Part shown: positions 1 to 6,720 of the stretch, one piece after another
Layout of the letters: each line of letters starts with the position of its first letter
Numbering within the stretch: position 1 is the stretch's first letter
From: Acidobacteriota bacterium
Lineage (GTDB): Bacteria; Acidobacteriota; UBA6911; RPQK01; JAPXNP01
Direction of reading: 5' to 3'
Assembly: GCA_030614585.1 (NCBI GenBank)
Contig: JAUWTT010000094.1
Location: 1 to 10,102, forward strand
Length of the DNA stretch: 10,102 nt
Made by a program: the position numbers and the translations under genes
Notes under the pieces: model-generated
The model's input: only the letters and a program-made list of their open reading frames with translations
What the model was told of the DNA's origin: nothing
The model's database searches: none

Positions 1-63
1 GCAGTCCGTAAGAGAGTCACCCGAGGTTTCGAGTGAATTCTGAAAAGGTTCTGCTTTGCTCAT
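1..63 (-). CDS. Possible N-terminus of an unidentified protein, cut by the left edge
   Basis: On the minus strand an ATG at 61-63 opens a frame that runs to the window edge without a stop (21 codons, beginning MSKAEPFQNSLETSGD). It lies downstream of, and in the same direction as, the DUF1080 gene, with a spacer of 127 bases. A weak purine stretch (CAGAG) precedes the ATG by about 7 bases, so the ribosome-binding site is only marginal. The visible part is hydrophilic, with no signal peptide or recognisable domain. Plus-strand frames entering from the left close within about 40 bases, so nothing competes with this reading. Twenty-one open codons can occur by chance, so this is tentative and no function can be given. 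Confidence 0.35.
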   Translation of the reverse strand, partial: MSKAEPFQNSLETSGDSLTDC

Positions 64-190
64 AACAACACTCTGTCCGTTGGATTCTGACGGATAGAAA
101 GATGCGCCAACCGCTATATAGTCGCAACGAACTCGTCTCAGGCGAGCCGCTGGTGTTTCGCGGTAGTATTGAGCTGGTGCGAAGAGCAGG

Positions 191-874
191 TTAATCCAAC
201 ACCTTGATCTTGAGGTTCCTGAACCAGACGGCTTTTCCCTCTTGGCCATGGATTCCCTGGAAGCCAATCGGCCCACGCCGCGCATAGTCCTTCAAAGGCT
301 TACTGAACTTGTTTCGAGTCCCGTCAGGATTCTTGTGGGCCTCTTTCCAGTCCTCCAAGTCGATGTTGATGACCTGTTCCCCGTTGAACACGAGATAGAT
401 TCTGCTGTCCCAGCAGGTGATCGTGAAGCGATTCCACTCTCCGGCAGGCTTGGCCATGCTCTTGCTGGGTGCCTTCGCATCGTAAATAGCACCGACCATT
501 CCGTATTTGCTCGCATCTGCCGTTTCGTGGACCTGCACCTCAAGGGCGGACAGGACATTGTGAATATCGCCGGCCCGTAGAAACACCCCGCTGTTGGCGC
601 CGGCTGCGACTCGGAATTCAAGATCCAAAACGAAGTTTCCGTAGGAATCCTGGGTCCAGATCGTTCCATGGTCTTCCGCTCGGAGGACACCGCTTTCAAT
701 GACCCATCCGCCCGGCTCGAATACCGCATTGGACAGATCCTCTTCGAAAAGGTTTTTCCACCCGTCAGTCTTTGGATGGGCCGTGGTCAGGAGATCCTGT
801 CCCCAAATAGAGTTGCCGCCCAATAGTGCAATCCCCAGTGTGATAACAGCCATTCGCAGAATCTTCTCTTGCAT
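191..874 (-). CDS. Secreted DUF1080 / 3-keto-disaccharide hydrolase domain protein
   Basis: A protein of 227 residues made almost entirely of one DUF1080 (3-keto-disaccharide hydrolase, concanavalin-like jelly roll) domain. Visible hallmarks are GWKNLFEEDLSN near residue 38, the core NSGVFLRAGD around 94-103, EVQVHE near 112, GEWNRFTITCWDSRIYLVFNG around 135-155 and the closing GPIGFQ...VWFRNLKIK. Residues 1-25 form a signal peptide (MQEKILRMAVITLGIALLGG then a likely cleavage near WGQ), so it should act outside the cytoplasm. An ATG 13 codons upstream (913) is in frame, but I chose the ATG at 874 because GGAGGAACGGG lies directly before it and the signal peptide begins there. Members characterised in Bacteroidota cleave 3-keto-glycosides made by Gfo/Idh/MocA oxidoreductases, and one such oxidoreductase is encoded divergently next door. 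Substrate cannot be read from the sequence. Family assignment is firm; activity is inferred. Confidence 0.9.
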   Translation of the reverse strand: MQEKILRMAVITLGIALLGGNSIWGQDLLTTAHPKTDGWKNLFEEDLSNAVFEPGGWVIESGVLRAEDHGTIWTQDSYGNFVLDLEFRVAAGANSGVFLRAGDIHNVLSALEVQVHETADASKYGMVGAIYDAKAPSKSMAKPAGEWNRFTITCWDSRIYLVFNGEQVINIDLEDWKEAHKNPDGTRNKFSKPLKDYARRGPIGFQGIHGQEGKAVWFRNLKIKVLD

Positions 875-1248
875 TCCCGTTCCTCCATTCCGTTTTACTT
901 TCATCTCCACCACTCCATTGAACCACGGAAAGCACCGGAACCGTCAGGGGCAAACCGCAACAGCGCAAGCTCGAAGCTCGAAATCCGAAGCTCGAACTTC
1001 GAACTTCCGCTTCTTCGGTTTGAGCAACGGGCCCCCAAGACCCAAGACAAGGACCCGCCTCTCTCCAAGTTTCTGATCCAGGTCTGTTCGCGAGTGCTTT
1101 CCAGCTAATCATAACGCAGAGCAGCCGTATTTCAGCTCCGTTTTTCGAAGCGGCTTTTTCCTTTCTGCTGTTTACAACCTGGAGCATTCGAGCGATAGTT
1201 GTCTTGGAAATTTGTTGCTGGAAACTGACGACTATAAGGAGATCCCCT
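875..1248. promoter_or_regulatory. Divergent intergenic region between DUF1080 and Gfo/Idh/MocA genes
   Basis: These 374 bases separate two divergently transcribed genes and must hold both promoters. No convincing gene is seen. The region contains a decayed repeat beginning AACCACGGAAAGCACC at 921, a heptanucleotide tandem repeat at 967-1008, and short C-rich runs (CCCAAGACCCAAGACAAGG) near 1035. A weak hairpin-like pair (AGCCG 1123-1127, CGGCT 1151-1155) is followed by TTTTT and could be a leader terminator or chance. TTTACA at 1171 followed 15 bases later by GATAGT is the best -35/-10 candidate for the plus-strand gene, but the spacing is short. No operator stands out. Confidence 0.4.
967..1008. 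repeat. Heptanucleotide tandem repeat, six units
   Basis: Six consecutive 7-base units follow one another without gaps: AAGCTCG three times (967, 974 and 988), AAATCCG (981), AACTTCG (995) and AACTTCC (1002). The consensus is AANNTCG. The tract is non-coding. Because it contains overlapping GAAG/CTTC and TTCGAA segments it can also fold: CCGAAG at 985-990 matches CTTCGG at 1013-1018. Degenerate 7-base repeats of this kind are known as short tandem repeats in intergenic DNA of several bacteria. Function is unknown. Confidence 0.75.
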
Positions 1249-2688
1249 ATGAGTAAGAAAGAACTGACAAATGAGAACTCTTCTCAACCTTCCCGCCGAG
1301 ACTTTCTGAGTTCGGCCATTGGCGCGGTTGCGTCCGTTCCAGTGGCCGCTCACGCTGTGGGAACAACAGCGGCCAAGCCAATCACCAAGGTTACTGGCCG
1401 TGTCTTGGGAGCCAATGACCGCATTAATCTGGCCTTTGTCGGCTGCGGTATGCAGTTTCTGGGTCTCCTGCAGCGGGCCTTCAAGAAGCGGAAAGAGGAG
1501 AAGAACGATTTTGAGTATTCGGTGCTTTGCGATGTATGGGAACCCCGGGTCCAACACGGTAAGGAGTTGACGGGTGGCCTCTCAACCACTCGGGATTACC
1601 GCGAGGTCTTACAGCGCTCTGATATTGACGGCGTCGTGCTTGCCGTTCCCGATCATTGGCACTACAAGATGGCCAGTGAGGCCTGCCAGGCAGGCAAGGA
1701 TGTCTACCTGGAAAAGCCCATGACCTACACTGTTGAAGAGGCTGCCAAGTTGCACAATGTCGTTAACCAGACTGAAAGGGTGTTACAGGTGGGTGGGTCT
1801 GGCCCGGCCGAACAGCTGAACTGGAAGATCCATGAGTACATCAGCAACGGGAAAATGGGTAAGGTTCTCTGGGGCTTGATCAGCTACAACAGGAACACAC
1901 GGGAGGGGATGTGGGATTACCCAATTCCCGGAATAGGTGGCAGACATTGGCCGGATGCCGAAGTCAGCGAGAATAACCTCGACTGGGAGATGTGGCTGGG
2001 TTCTGCCCCGAAGCGGGCGTTTAGCGCGGAACGGTACTTTCGCTGGCGGAAGTTCTGGGACTACTCCGGTGGAAATGCCACGGATCTTCTCTATCACCGC
2101 CTTGGGACCATGTCGACAATGATAGGGTTCGATTTCCCCACTCGGGCAACTGGTGCCGGTGGCATCTATGTTCAGAAGAACCGTGAGGTTCCCGATGTCT
2201 ATATGACCATGGTGGAATATCCGGGTGAATACTCCATCAACATGATTTCGTGTATGGCCAACTCAAGATCGGCTCCGCTTACTGTTTATGGAAACTGGGG
2301 TACTCTGGAAGTGTTGAGGGCATCGGCCCCTGTCGGGGACTCGATGGGAGATCAGACCCGCGGGCCCAGGAGAGGACCGCCGAGAATCTACGCTTCAATC
2401 AAGGCTGAACGCCAGTTTGAAAAAGAGTTCAAGGAGGCCAACGGCGGCCAGACTGAAGTGACAATTGACTCGGAACGGGGGAAAGACCTGGCGGATGATT
2501 GGCTCGACTGCATGCGAACGCGGGAGGAACCTGTCTATAACGTGCTCAGGGGCTACCAAGTGATGGTTGCGATTAAGCTTGGAGTGGAATCGTACCGGCA
2601 GGGCAAGGTCATGGGCTTTGACCCGAATACGCGACGTATCATTGACGATTTGCCCGAACGGCCGGTCTATCTGCCGTCGGGAGCATGA
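1249..2688 (+). CDS. Gfo/Idh/MocA family oxidoreductase with Tat signal
   Basis: A 479-residue NAD(P)-dependent sugar or polyol dehydrogenase of the Gfo/Idh/MocA family. Residues 1-37 form a twin-arginine signal (SRRDFLSSAIGAVASVPVAA, arginines 16-17), predicting export of the folded, cofactor-loaded enzyme. The Rossmann fold starts at about residue 60, with the dinucleotide loop GCGMQFLG at 65-72. LAVPDHWH lies at 121-128 and the family signature EKP at 145-147, whose lysine is the usual catalytic residue. The C-terminal substrate domain includes DWEMWLG, FRWRKFWDYSGGNATDLLYH (residues 254-273) and a beta-sheet region to the end. I chose the ATG at 1249 because AAGGAG lies seven bases before it and the Tat motif then sits correctly; an in-frame start at 1204 has no such support. 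It is divergent from the DUF1080 gene, which suggests a 3-keto-glycoside route, but the substrate is unknown. Family certain. Confidence 0.93.
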   Translation: MSKKELTNENSSQPSRRDFLSSAIGAVASVPVAAHAVGTTAAKPITKVTGRVLGANDRINLAFVGCGMQFLGLLQRAFKKRKEEKNDFEYSVLCDVWEPRVQHGKELTGGLSTTRDYREVLQRSDIDGVVLAVPDHWHYKMASEACQAGKDVYLEKPMTYTVEEAAKLHNVVNQTERVLQVGGSGPAEQLNWKIHEYISNGKMGKVLWGLISYNRNTREGMWDYPIPGIGGRHWPDAEVSENNLDWEMWLGSAPKRAFSAERYFRWRKFWDYSGGNATDLLYHRLGTMSTMIGFDFPTRATGAGGIYVQKNREVPDVYMTMVEYPGEYSINMISCMANSRSAPLTVYGNWGTLEVLRASAPVGDSMGDQTRGPRRGPPRIYASIKAERQFEKEFKEANGGQTEVTIDSERGKDLADDWLDCMRTREEPVYNVLRGYQVMVAIKLGVESYRQGKVMGFDPNTRRIIDDLPERPVYLPSGA

Positions 2689-2718
2689 TGGGGTGCGGAT
2701 TTCAGCGGAGTAAACTCA

Positions 2719-4110
2719 TTAATCCCGAGACTGTTTCTCCTCGAGAAACTCTTTTCGAATAGAATCGAGTACACTGCTTACCAAGCGGTTGCGCATTGTC
2801 TGACCTTGGCCGCGAAGGTAGATTCGTCTCGAGGAGAACCCTTTTTCCTGCTTGCTTAAAGCGAGCCAAACAAAGGATCGTCCGTCTCCCGAGACGTGTG
2901 GCTCAGTGACAGCGAGGCCCCATCGGCTGCCGAGTGATTCGCGGACACGGTTTGCCATTGCTTTGGCTTGGGAATCGTCCATCGGGCTGCGCTGAGCGAA
3001 CTTGGGCACAGGTACTTTGAGTGCCGAGGCCATGTTCGCGTCACTGGTTGAAACGACACCGCCGAGCACATGCAGAGAGACATCTTTGATGTCACTCAGG
3101 CTGGCTGCAACAGCTCCGCCACTGCCCACTTCGGCCAAGGCGAGCGTGAGTTGGTTTTCAGCCAGCAGTTTGACGACCTGTTCCTCCAGGGTGGACCCAT
3201 CGTCCGAGTACATATACTCGCCGATGTGAGGCATCAGTTGCCTCTCCAGATCTCTCAGACGGGCTTCGTCTGTTTCTGTATCCCCTGGGAGTGAGAATGT
3301 CAGATCGACGCGACCCTGTTCGAACAGGGAAGAGATAACCAGATCTTTGGGCAGGGTCAGGTGATCCTGAATTGCCTGGTCGATACTCGATTCTCCGATA
3401 CCGATGAAACGCATCTGCAGGGAAGATCCGATGGATCGAATCCCGAATCGTTTTGAAAGATAGGGGACAAGTTCGTTGGAGAGCATCGGCCTTAGTTCAC
3501 GGGGCGGGCCGGGAAGTGCGACAAGGACCTGCTCTTCAGTGTCGAAGACTAATCCAACAGCGGTACCTGAGGGGTTGGGTAGGTAGGTTCCTTTTACCGG
3601 TGTAAGCGCTTGGCGCCGAAGATTGCCACGAAGCTCACGACCTGAGCCGGCAAACCGCTTCTCGAGATCAGCCAGGGCTTCGGGGTGTTCTCTGAGACGT
3701 ATGCCGGTTAATTCAGCTACAACTTCCCGGGTGATGTCGTCGGCTGTCGGGCCCAGCCCACCCGTTACAATGATCAAGGGTGCGTGTTGCTTTGCATAGA
3801 CAAGGGCGTCCTTCAGATCCCGACGCTTATCTCCCACGCAGAGTGAAGCAACGCAGCGACAGCCCAGCGGAACCAGGGTGCGGGTGATGAACTGCGTATG
3901 GCTATCCGCATAGAGGCCGCGCAGCAATTCTCCTCCGGTAATAATGAGAACGAAGTCGGTCGTGCCACCGTCTTGACTCGATTCGGCCTGGCGCCCAACC
4001 CCAGGATAGGAAGCCGGGCTAGCATGAATCGCGGTTAGAGTAATCACAAAAAGAGTGATGCCAATGTTGGTCACGAGATTCATTAAACTCAACCTCAGGT
4101 TGCATTCCAT
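2719..4110 (-). CDS. CinA-like protein with signal peptide and degenerate C-terminal domain
   Basis: The first half is a MoaB/MogA-like (CinA N-terminal) domain: GGELLRG at residues 59-65, VTGGLGPTADDITRE at 115-129, NPSGTAVG near 179-186 and LPGPPREL near 199-206. The last ~130 residues align by eye with the CinA/PncC nicotinamide-nucleotide amidase domain, but its signatures are eroded: the usual AES(C/T)TGG reads AEVGSGG (326-332), and the usual VTGIAGP reads VTEPHVS. The usual GDE of the first domain is also GGE. Residues 10-32 are hydrophobic and followed by ASPAS, a plausible signal peptide; typical CinA proteins are cytosolic. Start choice: ATG 4110 has AGGA four bases upstream, ATG 4083 has GAGG nine bases upstream, and ATG 4203 has no good site. 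All keep the hydrophobic segment, but from 4203 it would be internal. Convergent with the oxidoreductase, 30 bases between stops, no clear terminator. Cytosolic CinA function should not be assumed. Confidence 0.85.
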   Translation of the reverse strand: MECNLRLSLMNLVTNIGITLFVITLTAIHASPASYPGVGRQAESSQDGGTTDFVLIITGGELLRGLYADSHTQFITRTLVPLGCRCVASLCVGDKRRDLKDALVYAKQHAPLIIVTGGLGPTADDITREVVAELTGIRLREHPEALADLEKRFAGSGRELRGNLRRQALTPVKGTYLPNPSGTAVGLVFDTEEQVLVALPGPPRELRPMLSNELVPYLSKRFGIRSIGSSLQMRFIGIGESSIDQAIQDHLTLPKDLVISSLFEQGRVDLTFSLPGDTETDEARLRDLERQLMPHIGEYMYSDDGSTLEEQVVKLLAENQLTLALAEVGSGGAVAASLSDIKDVSLHVLGGVVSTSDANMASALKVPVPKFAQRSPMDDSQAKAMANRVRESLGSRWGLAVTEPHVSGDGRSFVWLALSKQEKGFSSRRIYLRGQGQTMRNRLVSSVLDSIRKEFLEEKQSRD

Positions 4111-4391
4111 TCGGTCCTGCACAACAGACAGTTCAAAGAAGTTGCTTGCTCCTACCAAAGCCCCGGGTGCTGCGACGGCGTGCTCAACCTTAAAGAGCTT
4201 CATCAGTCCGTCGCCGGCAGATGGTACCAGTTATGGGGGCGACGGCACAGGGTTCTCTCCTTTCTGCTCCCCCTGTTGGAGCAGAAGCCAATCGAGAATT
4301 GTGTCGCCGTAGGGTGGCTGATTCCTCATTAGGGGTTATGCAGGTATATTGGAGTCGATACTTCGAAACAATGAAAGGATAGAGCGGACCG
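4111..4391. promoter_or_regulatory. Divergent intergenic region between CinA-like and GT39 genes
   Basis: 281 bases, read as control region if the CinA-like start at 4110 is right; the first ~93 bases are also an open N-terminal extension of that gene. It holds a perfect inverted repeat (4262-4286), flanked by GGCGAC (4238-4243) and GTCGCC (4303-4308), which could close an outer stem. TATATT at 4345-4350 is a possible -10 box for the plus-strand gene, without a good -35 box. No small gene is supported. Confidence 0.35.
4262..4286. repeat. Perfect 9-bp inverted repeat
   Basis: TTCTGCTCC (4262-4270) and GGAGCAGAA (4278-4286) are exact reverse complements separated by the 7-base spacer CCCTGTT. 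No T-run follows on either side, so a classical Rho-independent terminator is unlikely. Its place between two divergent genes suits a dimeric regulator's operator or a leader-RNA hairpin. I cannot choose between these. Confidence 0.6.
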
Positions 4392-5873
4392 TTGCAACCG
4401 GAAAATGATAAACAGCTCAGAAACAACGTGCTCCTCCTCCTGGGCGTCTACTTTCTTGCTAACCTGGTTCTCCGCGTCCTGATATCCCCAAGCCTGGCGT
4501 TCGACGAGTCGGAAATGGTCGTAGTGACCCAAGTGATGGCTTGGGGTTACAGTAATCCGCCACCCTTGTATCCCTGGATACAGGCGGCGCTCTTTTCGGT
4601 CTTTGGTGTACACCTGTTTGTCCTTGCACTGGTCAAGAATCTTCTGCTGTTTGGGATCTATCTTTCGGTATACCTCTGCGCGAAAGAGGTTCTAAGAGAT
4701 CAGAAGACCGCACTTGTTGCTTCGCTGTCGCTCTTCCTTATTCCCACCTTCGCCTGGGAAGCGCTGCGGAGCCAGTCGCATAGCGTATTGGCGACACTGA
4801 TGGCCAGTCTGACCCTGTTGCTCTTCTTGAGGCTTTTGAAAGAACCCTCTCTGGGGAACTACATTGGGCTTGGCCTTATTGCCGGCTTGGGAATACTCAG
4901 CTACTACAACTTTGTCTTGTTCGCGGGAGCACTGGGTCTAGCCGGCCTCTCAACGAACATTGGCCGCAAGCGGCTGTTCAGTTGGAAATCTGGGCTGAGT
5001 TGTCTGGTCTTCACAGTGGTGCTGATCCCTCATGGATTGTGGTTTCTTCAGAACCATTCTTATCTTTCTGAATTGGCCACTAAACTCGCCCCTGACCGTT
5101 CAGTAGGAACATTCATGCCTGTTGCCGAAGGCTTGCTATCATTTCTCCTGGCGGTTGTGAGTTTTATCGGCTTGCTAATCGTTTGTTTCTATTGGTTCCT
5201 GAAAGGATCGGACAGGGGTGAAAAGTCACGTGAAGTGATCGAAGTCTCTTCAATTTTGGGGCGGACCATTGCCATAGCCTTGCTGTTCTGCGTTTTTATC
5301 GTTGTGATTACTGAGGCGACCCAGTTCAAGGACCGTTGGCTGGAGCCTTTGCTGTTCTTCGTCCCGATCTACCTGCTTGCGATTGCAGATCGATGGGTCG
5401 ACAGGTCAGTTTTTAGGAAGTTCGTCATCGTGACGAGTATGACTTCTCTTCTAGCCTTGACGATTTTGCATGCGCGAATCCCAATGGCCGGCCTATTTGA
5501 CAGAGTATTGCCGCTCAACTATCCAACTCCGGATATCGCTGACAGCCTCCGGAAAGCGGGATTCTCCGAAGGCACCATAGTGGCTGAGCATCAGGTCCTG
5601 GGCGGGAATATGCGGCTCAGTTTTCCGACCAGTCAAGTGATCGTACCTTTCAAGATGGAAAGCATCCGACCGGATGATCGACCGACCATTGTCGTTTGGG
5701 AGCCTGTGCGGGGAGCAGCAATTCCGGAATTCCTGGCCGAGTTCGTGTCGAGTAATTTCAGTGTGGACCCATCCAACACCGAACCTGGTCTTGCGAGGGC
5801 GCCCTATCTTTACGTGAGACAGAAACAGGCCACCCTTATGTATGCTCAACTACCCGAGGCTCGGGCCAGGTGA
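4392..5873 (+). CDS. Membrane glycosyltransferase, GT39 / ArnT-like (PMT_2) family
   Basis: A 493-residue multispanning inner-membrane protein with the layout of GT-C glycosyltransferases, which move a sugar from a polyprenyl-phosphate carrier onto lipid, glycan or protein on the outer face. The first membrane helix (about 11-30) is followed by the periplasmic FDESE motif (37-41), where the paired acidic residues mark the GT39 active-site loop, and by AWGYSNPPPLYPWI, the family's typical AWGY..PP segment. I count about nine or ten hydrophobic segments up to residue ~362, then a soluble C-terminal part of ~130 residues. The start is TTG at 4392: the nearest ATGs (4371, 4405) hit a stop at once or are out of frame. 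AAAGGA lies about 12 bases upstream, which is rather far. It stands alone, with no O-antigen or lipid A genes nearby, so donor and acceptor are unknown. Family likely, exact role not. Confidence 0.82.
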   Translation: MQPENDKQLRNNVLLLLGVYFLANLVLRVLISPSLAFDESEMVVVTQVMAWGYSNPPPLYPWIQAALFSVFGVHLFVLALVKNLLLFGIYLSVYLCAKEVLRDQKTALVASLSLFLIPTFAWEALRSQSHSVLATLMASLTLLLFLRLLKEPSLGNYIGLGLIAGLGILSYYNFVLFAGALGLAGLSTNIGRKRLFSWKSGLSCLVFTVVLIPHGLWFLQNHSYLSELATKLAPDRSVGTFMPVAEGLLSFLLAVVSFIGLLIVCFYWFLKGSDRGEKSREVIEVSSILGRTIAIALLFCVFIVVITEATQFKDRWLEPLLFFVPIYLLAIADRWVDRSVFRKFVIVTSMTSLLALTILHARIPMAGLFDRVLPLNYPTPDIADSLRKAGFSEGTIVAEHQVLGGNMRLSFPTSQVIVPFKMESIRPDDRPTIVVWEPVRGAAIPEFLAEFVSSNFSVDPSNTEPGLARAPYLYVRQKQATLMYAQLPEARAR

Positions 5874-5894
5874 ACTCCTTAGCCCGGATAATTC

Positions 5895-5935
5895 AAACCA
5901 CAAGGGCCACCAAGAATTACCAAGCATCAAGGGTT
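5895..5935. repeat. Decayed short direct-repeat element (AACCAC type)
   Basis: The stretch starts CAAACCACAAGGGCCACC and continues with ACCAAGAATT and ACCAAGCATC, giving a rough 10-base period with recurring ACCA and AAG. A similar opening, TTGAACCACGGAAAGCACC, occurs at 918-936, also just outside a gene. Purine-rich AACCAC/CACRAAG repeats are seen in intergenic DNA of many environmental bacteria. The match here is only partial, so the family membership is inferred. Confidence 0.35.
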
Positions 5936-6117
5936 TACCTTTGGAGTGCGGATGCGTGAGATTCCGCTTTCTCCTCCGAGAAGCAGATTCCACTTCCTAC
6001 ATGCACCAAATGGTGACTGTCTTAGCTTTGCAGTCAGGGTGAGGCAGTACCGATCCAACGGTTGATCAGTTTCGGATCGTTGCTAACCAGCTTGGGGGTA
6101 AGAGGCAGGGGAGGGAA

Positions 6118-6140
6118 GGGGCGCCCCGATTGGACGCCCC
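6118..6140 (-). terminator. GC-rich hairpin, possible terminator of the RRM gene
   Basis: GGGGCG (6118-6123) and CGCCCC (6135-6140) are exact reverse complements with an 11-base loop, about 57 bases past the RRM stop codon. Read on the minus strand the hairpin is followed by the pyrimidine-rich TTCCCTCCCC rather than a clean T-run, so termination is plausible but not strongly supported. Confidence 0.4.
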
Positions 6141-6197
6141 TAAACTATTGGGTGTGTTGCCGAAATCGGCCCCACGCCCTAATGCACAGGAGTTCTA

Positions 6198-6539
6198 CTA
6201 CCAGCGATCTCGGCCGCCGCCGCCGCCGCCGCCGCCGCCGTAGCCACCCCGACCGCCGCCGCCGCCGCCGCCCGGGCCTCTGCGAGGCTCTCGCGGTTTG
6301 GCTTCATTAACGGTGATAGACCGGCCTTCCATGTCAGTCTGATTCAGTTTCTCAATGGCCTCTTCAGCTTCGGACTGAGAGCTCATCTCAACGAAACCGA
6401 ATCCCTTGGACCGACCCGTCATTCTATCCGTGATTACACGGGCTGATTCAACGGTTCCGTGCGCAGCGAATAGTTCCTCCAGTTGCCTATCCGAGATCGA
6501 ATAGGGCAAACCACCTACATACAGTTTCTTGCTGTTCAT
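6198..6539 (-). CDS. RRM-domain RNA-binding protein with glycine-rich tail
   Basis: A 113-residue single-RRM protein like the Rbp / glycine-rich RNA-binding proteins of cyanobacteria and many other bacteria. RNP2 is LYVGGL (6-11) and RNP1 is KGFGFVEM (45-52), with the aromatic residues that stack on single-stranded RNA intact. The RRM ends near residue 80 (SITVNEAKPRE). The tail (about 87-113) holds seven glycines, RGGY, nine glycines, then RDRW, an RGG-like tail expected to be disordered and to aid RNA binding. The start at 6539 is fixed by GGGAGGAG just upstream. The frame stays open 30 codons further to an ATG at 6629, but that extension has no comparable ribosome site. Cyanobacterial relatives are cold-induced; the ~90-base leader would allow similar control, but this is inference. 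It is divergent from rpoD. RNA targets unknown. Confidence 0.93.
   Translation of the reverse strand: MNSKKLYVGGLPYSISDRQLEELFAAHGTVESARVITDRMTGRSKGFGFVEMSSQSEAEEAIEKLNQTDMEGRSITVNEAKPREPRRGPGGGGGGGRGGYGGGGGGGGGRDRW
6214..6270. repeat. Two GCC/GGC trinucleotide runs encoding poly-glycine
   Basis: Two near-pure trinucleotide runs, about nine units at 6214-6240 and six units at 6253-6270, are interrupted by the codons for R-G-G-Y. All glycines in the runs use GGC on the coding strand. Such runs can change length by slippage without a frameshift, since gain or loss of a unit adds or removes one glycine in the RRM protein's tail. Confidence 0.85.
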
Positions 6540-6635
6540 GTTCTCCTCCCAGAGAATGAATGCGCCTTCGACCCTGAGATGCTGACCGCAATAGAGGCAG
6601 AACATGGAAAAGCTATCGACTGATGCCACGGTCTG

Positions 6636-6663
6636 ATTATTATTCTTTGGGTATATTTCACAA
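6636..6663 (-). promoter_or_regulatory. Candidate promoter of the RRM gene
   Basis: On the minus strand TTGTGA (6658-6663, four of six consensus bases) is followed after 16 bases by AATAAT (6636-6641, five of six). A start near 6629 would give a leader of about 90 bases before the ATG at 6539. Judged by eye only. Confidence 0.35.
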
Positions 6664-6720
6664 GGTGAGGCTTTTTAGACAGGTCATCGAATATCTTTTC
6701 TACTTAAGATTAAGAGCTTC

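Larger units (their letters stand above)
5874..6197. other. Convergent intergenic region without a gene
   Basis: These 324 bases lie between the ends of the GT39 and RRM genes. No convincing coding frame, tRNA or known RNA motif is seen. Contents: CCCGA/TCGGG at the very end of the GT39 frame (5853-5865), a decayed direct-repeat element at 5895-5935, an imperfect inverted repeat CGATCC (6051-6056) / GGATCG (6074-6079) around the palindrome TGATCA, and a GC-rich hairpin at 6118-6140 that may end the RRM transcript. Confidence 0.5.

Noticed and set aside
967..1008. Heptamer array as a CRISPR
   Set aside because: Units are 7 bases and contiguous with no spacers, and no cas genes are present.
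1123..1159. AGCCG...CGGCT followed by TTTTT as a terminator
   Set aside because: The stem has only five pairs around a loop of 23 bases and no upstream plus-strand gene needs it; it is mentioned only as a possible leader feature.
765..1187. 140-codon minus-strand frame across the DUF1080 start and intergenic repeat
   Set aside because: It overlaps the real gene in another frame and runs through the heptamer repeat; its translation shows no recognisable domain.
4111..4203. Start of the CinA-like protein at ATG 4203
   Set aside because: It has no clear ribosome site, and the added 31 residues would put the signal peptide inside the protein.
6540..6629. In-frame 30-codon N-terminal extension of the RRM protein with a CLYCGQ (CxxC) motif from an ATG at 6629
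   Set aside because: The internal ATG at 6539 has a strong GGGAGGAG ribosome site and gives the standard RRM N-terminus; the extension has no matching site and a lone CxxC can arise by chance.
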